From Streptomyces coacervatus (GTDB taxonomy: Bacteria > Actinomycetota > Actinomycetes > Streptomycetales > Streptomycetaceae): DNA of 64,000 bases. The stretch covers positions 744,001 through 808,000 of the forward strand of contig NZ_JARHTP010000001.1 of the NCBI RefSeq assembly GCF_029223485.1, given 5' to 3'. Position numbers and translations under genes: made by a program. Shown here piece after piece: positions 1 through 8,243 of the stretch. The notes below the pieces were generated by a model. The model saw only the letters and a program-made list of their open reading frames with translations, did not search any database and was not told the DNA's origin. The stretch's first letter is position 1, and each line of letters starts with the position of its first letter.

Positions 1-574
1 CGTCCGCGGCGAGACCTACGAGACCTGGGACGACCTGAAGGTCTACTGCCGCTGTGTCGCGGGCGCCATCGGGCGGCTCTCGCTCGGCGTGTTCGGCACG
101 GAACCGGGAGCGCGCGGCGCCGATCGCGCCCCGGAGTACGCCGACACGCTCGGGCTCGCGCTGCAGCTCACCAACATCCTCAGAGACATCCGCGAGGACG
201 CCGAGGGCGGCCGCACCTATCTGCCCGCCGACGACCTCGCGAAATTCGGGTGCTCGGCCGGGTTCAACGGCCCGACCCCACCGGAGGGCTCCGACTTCGC
301 GGGCCTCGTGCACTTCGAAGTGCGACGGGCCCGCGCCCTTTTCGCCGAGGGTTACCGGCTGCTCCCCATGCTCGACCGGCGCAGCGGCGCCTGCGTCGCC
401 GCCATGGCCGGCATCTACCGCCGGCTGCTCGACCGCATCGAGCGCGACCCGGAGGCCGTGCTGCGCGGCCGGGTCTCGCTGCCCGGGCGGGAGAAGGCGT
501 ACGTCGCCGTCCGCGGGCTGTCCGGGCTGGACGCCCGGCATGTGACGCGGAGAACCGTCAGGAGGCGCACCTGA
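1..574 (+). CDS. hpnD: Presqualene diphosphate synthase HpnD, C-terminal part
   Basis: The gene is cut by the window start; the reading frame begins at base 2 and ends with TGA at 572-574. It belongs to the squalene/phytoene synthase family, which condenses two farnesyl diphosphates to presqualene diphosphate in hopanoid synthesis. The visible part has the conserved YCRCVAGAIGRL segment and the second Asp-rich motif (LQLTNILRDIREDAEGGR) that binds Mg-diphosphate. It is followed without a gap by a small ORF and then hpnE, the usual order of the actinobacterial hopanoid operon. HpnC would lie just upstream, outside the window. HpnC and HpnD are paralogues, and the call of HpnD rests mainly on gene order. 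Confidence 0.9.
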   Translation, partial: VRGETYETWDDLKVYCRCVAGAIGRLSLGVFGTEPGARGADRAPEYADTLGLALQLTNILRDIREDAEGGRTYLPADDLAKFGCSAGFNGPTPPEGSDFAGLVHFEVRRARALFAEGYRLLPMLDRRSGACVAAMAGIYRRLLDRIERDPEAVLRGRVSLPGREKAYVAVRGLSGLDARHVTRRTVRRRT

Positions 575-711
575 TGGACAAAACGGTCCAAGGTGATTCC
601 ACCGGCGAAAAGCGGCACGCAACCCTCCGGACGAGGACGGCGTCCCTGACTGCGACGGCCGACCGTGCACGGTTCAACCACGGCGGTCGCGCAGGGGAGG
701 GTGCACGATGA
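573..711 (+). CDS. Small 45-aa protein in the hopanoid operon (DUF6380-like)
   Basis: The ATG overlaps the hpnD stop (TGATG at 572-576) and the TGA stop overlaps the hpnE ATG at 708. The ORF thus exactly fills the gap with both ends translationally coupled. The product is basic and rich in Arg, Thr and Ala, with no membrane segment, starting MDKTVQGDSTGEKRHATLR. I recall very similar 40-45-aa proteins at this spot in other Streptomyces, annotated as DUF6380, but could not check it here. Function is unknown. It may be a true small protein or a leader whose translation couples hpnD to hpnE. The double overlap is strong evidence that it is translated. Confidence 0.65.
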
Positions 712-2135
712 GCGACGGCAAACAGCCCGACGAACCGGTCGCCGACGTCCCGGGACGACCCGGGCGGGACGCCGTCGTGATCGGCGGCGGGCTCGCCGGC
801 ATCACCGCAGCGCTCGCGCTCGCCGACGCGGGCATCCGCGTCACCCTGATCGAAGGCAGGCCGAGACTGGGTGGCCTGGCCTTCTCCTTCCAGCGCGGCG
901 AACTGACCGTCGACAACGGACAGCACGTGTACCTGCGCTGCTGCACCGCCTACCGCTGGTTCCTCGACCGCATCGAGGGGACGGCGCTGGCGCCGCTGCA
1001 GGATCGTCTCGACGTGCCCGTACTCGACGTCGACAAGCCCGAGGGACGGCGGCTCGGCAGGCTGCGGCGCGATGCCCTGCCGGTGCCTCTGCACCTGGGG
1101 CGCAGCCTCGCGACCTATCCGCATCTCTCGCTCGCCGAGCGGGCCAAGGTGGGCCGTGCCGCGCTCGCGCTCAAGGGGCTCGACCTCGCCGATCCGACCC
1201 TGGACACCCAGGACTTCGGCAGCTGGCTGACCGCGCACGGTCAGTCGGCGCGTGCCGTCGAGGCCCTGTGGGACCTGGTCGGGGTCGCCACCCTCAACGC
1301 GGTCGCGGGCGACGCCTCGCTGGGGCTCGCCGCGATGGTGTTCAAGACCGGTCTGCTGTCCGACCCGGGCGCGGCCGACATCGGCTGGGCGCGCGTCCCG
1401 CTGGGTGAACTGCATGACCGGCTGGCCCGCAAGGCGCTCGACTCCACGGGCGTCCGTACCGAGGTCCGTACACGCGTCACCTCCATCTCTACTGACGAGA
1501 ACGGGCGTTGGAGCGTTCAGGTTCCCGGCGAGACGCTCCAGGCCGACGCGGTCGTGCTCGCCGTACCCCAGCGCGAGGCCCACGATCTGCTGCCGGCGGG
1601 CGCCCTCGACGCCCCTGAGCAGCTGCTCGACATCGGCACCGCGCCGATCCTCAATGTGCATGTCGTCTACGACCGGAAGGTGCTGAACCGGCCGTTCTTC
1701 GCGGCCCTCGGCACCCCCGTGCAGTGGGTCTTCGACCGCACCGACGCCTCCGGGCTGCGCGAGGGCCAGTACCTCGCGCTGTCCCAGTCGGCGGCGCACG
1801 ACGAGATCGACGAGCCGGTCGGAGCGCTCCGCGAGCGCTATCTGCCCGAGCTGGAGCGGCTGCTGCCCGGCACCCGCGGCGCAGAGGTGATGGACTTCTT
1901 CGTGACCAGGGAGCGCACGGCGACGTTCGCTCCCGTCCCCGGCGTCGGACGGCTGCGGCCCGGCGCCCGTACCAAAGCCCCCGGCCTCTACCTGGCCGGA
2001 GCGTGGACCGCCACAGGGTGGCCCGCGACCATGGAGAGTGCGGTCCGCAGTGGTGTGAGTGCGGCGGACGCCGCGCTGAGCGCCCTGGGCCGGCCCCGCC
2101 CGAGTCACCTCTTCGAGTTCGAGGAGGCGGCCTGA
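708..2135 (+). CDS. hpnE: Hydroxysqualene dehydroxylase HpnE (FAD-dependent amine-oxidase fold)
   Basis: HpnE takes the HpnC/HpnD product (hydroxysqualene) to squalene, the substrate of the cyclase. The protein has 475 residues. A dinucleotide-binding motif GGGLAG lies at residues 26-31, followed by the acidic end of the second beta strand (TLIEGRPRLGG). A C-terminal FAD-contact region reads LYLAGAWTATGWPATMESA, typical of the phytoene-desaturase/amine-oxidase superfamily. The start ATG at 708 overlaps the stop of the small upstream ORF. A GAGGAGG sequence inside its last codons (2121-2127) serves as ribosome site for the next gene. Length and context fit the squalene-associated desaturase family well. 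Confidence 0.93.
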   Translation: MSDGKQPDEPVADVPGRPGRDAVVIGGGLAGITAALALADAGIRVTLIEGRPRLGGLAFSFQRGELTVDNGQHVYLRCCTAYRWFLDRIEGTALAPLQDRLDVPVLDVDKPEGRRLGRLRRDALPVPLHLGRSLATYPHLSLAERAKVGRAALALKGLDLADPTLDTQDFGSWLTAHGQSARAVEALWDLVGVATLNAVAGDASLGLAAMVFKTGLLSDPGAADIGWARVPLGELHDRLARKALDSTGVRTEVRTRVTSISTDENGRWSVQVPGETLQADAVVLAVPQREAHDLLPAGALDAPEQLLDIGTAPILNVHVVYDRKVLNRPFFAALGTPVQWVFDRTDASGLREGQYLALSQSAAHDEIDEPVGALRERYLPELERLLPGTRGAEVMDFFVTRERTATFAPVPGVGRLRPGARTKAPGLYLAGAWTATGWPATMESAVRSGVSAADAALSALGRPRPSHLFEFEEAA

Positions 2136-3262
2136 TGCTCGATCAGCATGCGGCAGGTCCCCGCACCCCCGGTACCGCAACAAGAGGAGAGACTGTGCCC
2201 ACTGTGCCCCCGGCCGAGACGGCTGCCGACGCGGTGGACGTGACCGCGCTCCTGGAGCGCGGCCGGACCCTTGCCACACCGGTACTGCGGGCGGCCGTCG
2301 ACCGCCTGGCCCCTCCCATGGACACCGTTTCCGCCTACCACTTCGGCTGGATCGACGCCGAGGGCAACCCCGCCGACGGGGACGGCGGCAAAGCCGTGCG
2401 CCCCGCTCTCGCGGTGCTCTCCGCCGAGGTCACCGGCGCCGCACCCGAGGTCGGCATCCCCGGCGCCGTGGCCGTCGAGCTCGTCCACAACTTCTCCCTC
2501 CTGCACGACGACCTGATGGACGGCGACGAACAGCGCCGCCACCGCGACACCGTCTGGAAGGTGCACGGCCCCGCCCAGGCGATCCTCGTCGGCGACGCCC
2601 TGTTCGCCCTCGCCAACGAAATCCTGCTGGAACTCGGCACCGTCGAGGCCGGCCGCGCCACCCGCCGCCTGACCACCGCCACCCGCGCCCTCATCGACGG
2701 CCAGGCGCAGGACATCTCCTACGAGCACCGCGACCGCGTCAGCGTCGAGGAGTGCCTGGAGATGGAGGGCAACAAGACCGGCGCCCTGCTCGCCTGCGCC
2801 TCCTCCATCGGCGCGGTGCTCGGCGGCGCGGACGACCGCACCGCCGACACCCTGGAGAAGTACGGCTACCACCTGGGTCTCGCCTTCCAGGCCGTCGACG
2901 ACCTGCTCGGCATCTGGGGCGACCCCGTCTCCACCGGCAAGCAGACCTGGAGCGACCTGCGGCAGCGCAAGAAGTCCCTGCCGGTCGTGGCCGCGCTAGC
3001 GGCGGGCGGATCCGCCTCCGAGCGGCTCGGCGAGATCCTCGCCGAGGATGCCAAGAGCAGCGACTTCGAGAACTTCTCCGAGGAGGAGTTCGCCTTCCGC
3101 GCCGCGCTCATCGAGGAGGCGGGCGGCCGCGAGTGGACGGCGCAGGAGGCACGCCGACAGCACACCGTCGCCATCGAGGCCCTGCACGCCATCGACATGC
3201 CCGACCGGGTGCGGGACCGGTTCACGGCGCTCGCCGACTTCGTCGTCGTACGAAAGAGATGA
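2135..3262 (+). CDS. Polyprenyl (farnesyl/geranylgeranyl-type) diphosphate synthase
   Basis: A head-to-tail prenyltransferase that likely supplies farnesyl diphosphate for squalene synthesis in the same operon. Both Asp-rich motifs are present: DDLMD at about residues 125-129 and DDLLGIWGD at about 255-263. The GGKAVRP segment for allylic substrate binding is also there. The ATG at 2135 shares one base with the hpnE stop and has GAGGAGG seven bases upstream. A second possible start is the GTG at 2195, preceded by AGAGGAGAG, which would remove 20 poorly conserved residues. The product chain length cannot be read from sequence alone. Confidence 0.92.
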   Translation: MLDQHAAGPRTPGTATRGETVPTVPPAETAADAVDVTALLERGRTLATPVLRAAVDRLAPPMDTVSAYHFGWIDAEGNPADGDGGKAVRPALAVLSAEVTGAAPEVGIPGAVAVELVHNFSLLHDDLMDGDEQRRHRDTVWKVHGPAQAILVGDALFALANEILLELGTVEAGRATRRLTTATRALIDGQAQDISYEHRDRVSVEECLEMEGNKTGALLACASSIGAVLGGADDRTADTLEKYGYHLGLAFQAVDDLLGIWGDPVSTGKQTWSDLRQRKKSLPVVAALAAGGSASERLGEILAEDAKSSDFENFSEEEFAFRAALIEEAGGREWTAQEARRQHTVAIEALHAIDMPDRVRDRFTALADFVVVRKR

Positions 3263-3295
3263 TCACTATCGGTCGAATAGCCCTCGCGTAGTCGC

Positions 3296-3328
3296 CGGCC
3301 GGTGTCGCGGGAACACGAGCACCGGCCG
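3296..3328 (+). promoter_or_regulatory. Hairpin in the 116-base gap before shc
   Basis: GGCCGGTG (3297-3304) and CACCGGCC (3320-3327) form an 8-bp GC stem around a 15-base loop, with no T-run after it. This is the only sizeable gap in the hopanoid operon. The hairpin could be a partial terminator, an mRNA-stability element, or chance. Confidence 0.35.
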
Positions 3329-3378
3329 ACGGCGGACCCACAGCAGCACGATGTGAACGACTGCACGAAGGGGAAGCC

Positions 3379-5385
3379 ATGACAGCGACGACCGACGGAA
3401 GCACCGGGGCCGCGTCGCCCCGCGCTGCCGCGGCCAGCGAAACCGACAGCACGAGCCCCGTGGCGGCAGGGGTACGCGATGCCGCCGTACGCGCCGTACA
3501 ACGCTCCACCGACTTCCTGCTGTCCCGGCAGGACGCCCAGGGCTGGTGGAAGGGCGACCTCGAGACGAACGTGACCATGGACGCCGAGGATCTTCTGCTA
3601 CGGCAGTTCCTGGGCATCCTCGACGAGGACACCGCGCACGCCGCCGCGCTGTTCATCCGTGGCGAGCAGCGCGAGGACGGCACCTGGGCCACCTTCTACG
3701 GCGGACCCGGCGAGCTCTCCACCACCATCGAGGCGTATGTCGCGCTGCGCCTGGCCGGCGACGAGCCGGATGCCCCGCACATGGCGAAGGCCTCCGGCTG
3801 GATCCGTGATCGGGGCGGCATCGCCGCGGCCCGTGTCTTCACCCGGATCTGGCTCGCGCTGTTCGGCTGGTGGAAGTGGGAGGACCTGCCCGAACTCCCG
3901 CCGGAGCTCATCTACTTCCCCAAGTGGGTGCCGCTCAACATCTACGACTTCGGGTGCTGGGCGCGGCAGACGATCGTGCCGCTCACCATCGTGTCCGCGA
4001 AGCGGCCGGTGCGGCCCGCGCCCTTCCCGCTCGACGAGCTGCACACCGACCCGGACCACCCGAACCCGCCCAAGCCCCTTGCCCCGGTGGCGAGTTGGGA
4101 CGGCGCGTTCCAGCGCCTGGACAAGGGCCTGCACCAGCTGCGCAAGGTCGCACCGCGCAGGCTGCGCAAGGCGGCCATGAACTCCGCCGCGCGCTGGATC
4201 ATCGAGCGGCAGGAGAACGACGGCTGCTGGGGCGGCATCCAGCCGCCGGCCGTGTACTCGGTGATCGCGCTGTATCTGCTGGGCTACGACCTCCAGCACC
4301 CGGTGATGCGCGAGGGGTTGGCGTCGCTGGACCGTTTCGCCGTGTGGCGCGAGGACGGGGCCCGGATGATCGAGGCCTGTCAGTCGCCCGTGTGGGACAC
4401 CTGCCTCGCCACCATCGCGCTCGCCGACGCGGGCCTGCCCGCCGACCATCCCCAGCTCGTCAAGGCGACGGACTGGATGCTCGGCGAGGAGATCGTCCGG
4501 CCCGGGGACTGGTCCGTGAAGCGGCCCGGGCTGCCGCCCGGCGGCTGGGCGTTCGAGTTCCACAACGACAACTACCCCGACATCGACGACACCGCCGAGG
4601 TCGTCCTCGCACTGCGCCGCGTCCGGCACCACGACCCGGCGCGGGTGGACAAGGCCATCGGGCGCGGGGTGCGCTGGAACCTCGGGATGCAGTCGAAGAA
4701 CGGGGCGTGGGGCGCCTTCGACGTCGACAACACCAGCCCGTTCCCCAACCGGCTGCCGTTCTGCGACTTCGGCGAGGTCATCGACCCGCCGTCGGCGGAC
4801 GTGACGGCGCACGTGGTGGAGATGCTGGCCGTCGAGGGCCTCTCCCACGACCCGCGCACCCGGCGCGGCATCGAGTGGCTGCTCGCCGAGCAGGAGCCGG
4901 ACGGCTCGTGGTTCGGGCGCTGGGGCGTCAACTACGTCTACGGCACCGGTTCGGTCGTACCCGCCCTCGTCGCGGCCGGCTTCCCCGGCTCGCACCCGGC
5001 GATCCGGCGGGCGGTGGCCTGGCTGGAGTCCGTCCAGAACGACGACGGGGGCTGGGGCGAGGACCTGCGCTCCTACAAGGACGTCAAGGAGTGGAGCGGC
5101 AAGGGCGCCTCCACCGCCTCCCAGACGGCCTGGGCGCTGATGGCGCTGCTGGCGGCGGGAGAGAAGGACTCCAAGGCCGTCGAGCGCGGCGTCGAGTGGC
5201 TCGCGGCCACCCAGCTGGACGACGGTTCCTGGGACGAGCCGTACTTCACCGGGACCGGATTCCCCTGGGACTTCTCGATCAACTACCACCTCTACCGGCA
5301 GGTCTTCCCGCTCACCGCGCTGGGCCGGTACGTCAACGGCGAGCCCTTCACCAAGAAGCCTCTCGCCGAGGCCAAGGGGGGCTGA
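3379..5385 (+). CDS. shc: Squalene-hopene cyclase
   Basis: This class II triterpene cyclase is membrane-associated and folds squalene into hopene or hopanol. The protein has 668 residues, near the family norm. The catalytic motif DIDDTA lies at residues 401-406. Several QW repeats are visible, e.g. QDAQGWWKG, ENDGCWGG, SKNGAWGAFD, EPDGSWFGRWG, NDDGGWGED and LDDGSWDEPY. A Ser/Ala/Thr-rich N-terminal stretch of about 30 residues precedes the first repeat. The ATG at 3379 has a GGGGAAG ribosome site. The stop shares one base with the next start (TGATG at 5383-5387), so hpnG is translationally coupled. Confidence 0.97.
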   Translation: MTATTDGSTGAASPRAAAASETDSTSPVAAGVRDAAVRAVQRSTDFLLSRQDAQGWWKGDLETNVTMDAEDLLLRQFLGILDEDTAHAAALFIRGEQREDGTWATFYGGPGELSTTIEAYVALRLAGDEPDAPHMAKASGWIRDRGGIAAARVFTRIWLALFGWWKWEDLPELPPELIYFPKWVPLNIYDFGCWARQTIVPLTIVSAKRPVRPAPFPLDELHTDPDHPNPPKPLAPVASWDGAFQRLDKGLHQLRKVAPRRLRKAAMNSAARWIIERQENDGCWGGIQPPAVYSVIALYLLGYDLQHPVMREGLASLDRFAVWREDGARMIEACQSPVWDTCLATIALADAGLPADHPQLVKATDWMLGEEIVRPGDWSVKRPGLPPGGWAFEFHNDNYPDIDDTAEVVLALRRVRHHDPARVDKAIGRGVRWNLGMQSKNGAWGAFDVDNTSPFPNRLPFCDFGEVIDPPSADVTAHVVEMLAVEGLSHDPRTRRGIEWLLAEQEPDGSWFGRWGVNYVYGTGSVVPALVAAGFPGSHPAIRRAVAWLESVQNDDGGWGEDLRSYKDVKEWSGKGASTASQTAWALMALLAAGEKDSKAVERGVEWLAATQLDDGSWDEPYFTGTGFPWDFSINYHLYRQVFPLTALGRYVNGEPFTKKPLAEAKGG

Positions 5386-6026
5386 TGAGCACCCAGCCCG
5401 CCCCGGCCCCGCTGCTGATCGCCTGCGCGCTCGGCATCGAGCACCTCGCCCTGCGCAGGCGGGATCGCGGCGGTGCCGTCGGGCCCGTCACCGTGCTCCG
5501 TACGGGCATGGGGCCCAAGGCGGCCGAGCGCTCCGTCACCCGGCTCCTCGCCGACCCCGCTCTGCGCGAGGCGGCCGTGCTGGCCACCGGCTTCTGCGCG
5601 GGGCTCGCCCCCGGCATGCACCCCGGCGATCTGGTCGTCGCCGAGGAGACCCGGGACCCGGACGGAACCGTTCCGTGCGTGGGGACCGACCTTCTCGTCA
5701 AGGAGCTCGGGCGCGCCGTGCCCGGGCGCACCGTCCACACCGGCCCCCTCACCGGCTCCGATCATGTCGTGCGCGGTCACGAACGGTCGGATCTGCTCTC
5801 GACCGGCGCAATCGCGGTCGACATGGAGTCCGCGGCCACGCTCCTGAGCGCCGTGCGCACCGGCGCGCGCCCGGTTGCGGCCGTGCGGGTGGTCGTGGAC
5901 GCTCCTGAACATGAACTTGTTCGAATCGGCACGGTCCGCGGTGGAATATCGGCTTTCCGCGTCCTTCGTGCCGTACTTCCAGCTTTCGTCGAATGGCACC
6001 GTTCTTTGCTGCTCCCCAGGAGGTGA
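5385..6026 (+). CDS. hpnG: Hopanoid-associated phosphorylase/nucleosidase HpnG
   Basis: HpnG removes adenine from adenosylhopane to give ribosyl-hopane (or its phosphate) during side-chain synthesis. The 213-residue protein has the purine-phosphorylase/MTA-nucleosidase signatures: TGFCAGLAPGMHPGDLVVAEE and the VDMESAA motif around residues 145-151, whose Met-Glu contacts the ribose. The ATG at 5385 overlaps the shc stop. hpnH follows after five bases. Position between shc and hpnH supports the specific function over a general nucleosidase. Confidence 0.9.
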   Translation: MSTQPAPAPLLIACALGIEHLALRRRDRGGAVGPVTVLRTGMGPKAAERSVTRLLADPALREAAVLATGFCAGLAPGMHPGDLVVAEETRDPDGTVPCVGTDLLVKELGRAVPGRTVHTGPLTGSDHVVRGHERSDLLSTGAIAVDMESAATLLSAVRTGARPVAAVRVVVDAPEHELVRIGTVRGGISAFRVLRAVLPAFVEWHRSLLLPRR

Positions 6027-6031
6027 GCCAG

Positions 6032-7054
6032 ATGGCCATGCCGCTGCGTCAGTCCATCAAGGTCGCTACGTACTTGGCTGAACAGAAGCTCCGCAAGCGG
6101 GACAAGTTTCCGCTGATCGTGGAGCTGGAACCGCTCTTCGCGTGCAATCTGAAGTGCGAGGGCTGCGGCAAGATCCAGCATCCGGCGGGTGTGCTCAAGC
6201 AGCGCATGCCGGTTGCGCAGGCCGTCGGGGCGGTGCTCGAATCCGGTGCGCCGATGGTGTCCATCGCGGGCGGCGAACCCCTGATGCACCCTCAGATCGA
6301 TGAGATCGTGCGGCAGTTGGTGGCCAAGAAGAAGTACGTCTTCCTGTGCACCAACGCGATGTTGCTGCGCAAGAAGATGGACAAGTTCAAGCCCTCTCCC
6401 TACTTCGCCTTCGCCGTGCACATCGACGGACTGCGCGAGCGGCACGACGAGTCGGTGGCGAAGGAGGGCGTCTTCGACGAGGCCGTGGAGGCGATCAAGG
6501 AGGCCAAGCGGCGCGGCTTCCGGGTCACCACCAACTCCACCTTCTTCAACACGGACACCCCGCAGACCATCATCGAGGTGCTCAACTTCCTCAATGACGA
6601 TCTGCACGTGGACGAGATGATGATCTCGCCCGCCTACGCCTACGAGAAGGCGCCCGACCAGGAGCACTTCCTGGGCGTGGAGCAGACCCGCGAGCTGTTC
6701 AAGAAGGCCTTCGCGGGCGGCAACCGGCGCCGCTGGCGGCTCAACCACTCGCCGCTCTTCCTGGACTTCCTGGAGGGCAAGGTCGACTTCCCGTGCACCG
6801 CCTGGGCGATCCCGAACTACTCGCTCTTCGGCTGGCAGCGCCCCTGCTACCTGATGAGCGACGGGTACGTGCCGACGTACCGGGAACTGATCGAGGACAC
6901 CGACTGGGACAAGTACGGCCGCGGAAAGGACCCGCGTTGCGCCAACTGCATGGCGCACTGCGGCTACGAGCCCACCGCCGTCCTCGCCACGATGGGGTCC
7001 CTGAAGGAGTCCCTGCGCGCCATGCGCGAGACGGTCTCCGGAAACCGGGAGTGA
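6032..7054 (+). CDS. hpnH: Adenosyl-hopene transferase HpnH (radical SAM)
   Basis: HpnH is a radical-SAM enzyme that joins the 5'-deoxyadenosyl group to hopene, the first step of extended (C35) hopanoid formation. Cys38, Cys42 and Cys45 form the CxxxCxxC cluster motif (CNLKCEGC), and [11 protein letters not shown] is the SAM-binding segment. A further Cys-rich stretch near the C-terminus ([12 protein letters not shown]) fits a SPASM-like region. The start at 6032 (MAMPLRQS) has a near-perfect AGGAGGTGA site at 6019-6027. An upstream in-frame ATG at 5993 lies within hpnG and is less likely. The protein has 340 residues, the family length. Confidence 0.95.
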   Translation: MAMPLRQSIKVATYLAEQKLRKRDKFPLIVELEPLFACNLKCEGCGKIQHPAGVLKQRMPVAQAVGAVLESGAPMVSIAGGEPLMHPQIDEIVRQLVAKKKYVFLCTNAMLLRKKMDKFKPSPYFAFAVHIDGLRERHDESVAKEGVFDEAVEAIKEAKRRGFRVTTNSTFFNTDTPQTIIEVLNFLNDDLHVDEMMISPAYAYEKAPDQEHFLGVEQTRELFKKAFAGGNRRRWRLNHSPLFLDFLEGKVDFPCTAWAIPNYSLFGWQRPCYLMSDGYVPTYRELIEDTDWDKYGRGKDPRCANCMAHCGYEPTAVLATMGSLKESLRAMRETVSGNRE

Positions 7055-7058
7055 CGTC

Positions 7059-8216
7059 ATGACCGCCATTCCCTTGGGTGTCCCCGAGGTGCCGGCCCGT
7101 CCGATCGCCGAGCGGCGCCTGTCGCGGCAGATCCAGGTCGGGCCGGTGGCGGTCGGGGGCGGGGCCCCGGTGTCGGTGCAGTCGATGACGACGACCCGTA
7201 CGTCCGACATCGGCGCCACCCTGCAGCAGATCGCGGAACTCACCGCGTCCGGCTGCCAGATCGTCCGCGTCGCCTGCCCCACGCAGGACGACGCGGACGC
7301 CCTCGCGACCATCGCCCGCAAGTCGCAGATCCCGGTGATCGCGGACATCCACTTCCAGCCGAAGTACGTGTTCGCCGCGATCGAGGCCGGATGTGCCGCG
7401 GTGCGGGTGAACCCCGGCAACATCAAGAAGTTCGACGACCAGGTGAAACAGATCGCGCGGGCCGCGGGGGACCACGGCACGCCGATCCGGATCGGGGTCA
7501 ACGCCGGGTCACTCGACAGGCGGCTGCTGCAGAAATACGGCAAGGCAACGCCGGAGGCGCTCGTGGAGAGCGCGCTGTGGGAGGCGTCGCTCTTCGAGGA
7601 GCACGGCTTCCGGGACATCAAGATCTCGGTCAAGCACAACGACCCAGTCGTGATGATCGAGGCGTACAAGCAGCTCGCCGCGCAGTGCGACTACCCGCTG
7701 CACCTCGGGGTGACCGAGGCCGGGCCCGCCTTCCAGGGCACGATCAAGTCGGCGGTCGCCTTCGGGGCGCTGCTGTCGCAGGGCATCGGCGACACCATCA
7801 GGGTCTCGCTCAGCGCCCCGCCCGCCGAGGAGGTCAAGGTCGGACTGCAGATCCTGGAGTCCCTGAACCTCAAGCAGCGGCGTCTGGAGATCGTCTCCTG
7901 TCCGTCCTGCGGGCGTGCCCAGGTCGACGTCTACAAGCTGGCCGACCAGGTCACGGCGGGCCTTACGGGCATGGAAGTCCCGTTGCGGGTAGCCGTGATG
8001 GGTTGTGTGGTCAACGGCCCGGGCGAGGCGCGGGAGGCGGACCTGGGGGTCGCCTCCGGCAACGGCAAGGGGCAGATCTTCGTCAAGGGCGAGGTCATCA
8101 AGACCGTACCCGAGTCGAAGATCGTGGAGACCCTCATCGAGGAGGCGATGAAGATCGCCGAACAGCTGGAACAGGACGGCGTCGCGGCGGGGGAGCCGGC
8201 CGTCACCGTGAGTTGA
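7059..8216 (+). CDS. ispG: 4-hydroxy-3-methylbut-2-enyl diphosphate synthase IspG (flavodoxin-dependent)
   Basis: IspG carries out the penultimate step of the MEP isoprenoid pathway, reducing MEcPP to HMBPP with a 4Fe-4S cluster. Cluster ligands are visible as Cys281, Cys284 (SCPSCGR) and Cys316 (GCVVNGPGE), with Glu323 as probable fourth ligand. The N-terminal TIM barrel is recognisable ([24 protein letters not shown]). Length (385 aa) is normal for the bacterial two-domain type. It lies four bases after hpnH. Streptomyces normally have another ispG copy elsewhere, so this one is probably dedicated to hopanoid precursor supply (inference). Confidence 0.95.
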   Translation: MTAIPLGVPEVPARPIAERRLSRQIQVGPVAVGGGAPVSVQSMTTTRTSDIGATLQQIAELTASGCQIVRVACPTQDDADALATIARKSQIPVIADIHFQPKYVFAAIEAGCAAVRVNPGNIKKFDDQVKQIARAAGDHGTPIRIGVNAGSLDRRLLQKYGKATPEALVESALWEASLFEEHGFRDIKISVKHNDPVVMIEAYKQLAAQCDYPLHLGVTEAGPAFQGTIKSAVAFGALLSQGIGDTIRVSLSAPPAEEVKVGLQILESLNLKQRRLEIVSCPSCGRAQVDVYKLADQVTAGLTGMEVPLRVAVMGCVVNGPGEAREADLGVASGNGKGQIFVKGEVIKTVPESKIVETLIEEAMKIAEQLEQDGVAAGEPAVTVS

Positions 8217-8243
8217 ACAGCACGGACCGAAGGGGGCCCGAGC

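Noticed and set aside
558..2279. Long minus-strand ORF opposite hpnE
   Set aside because: High GC at third positions leaves antisense frames open; the product is low-complexity and hpnE on the + strand has clear motifs.
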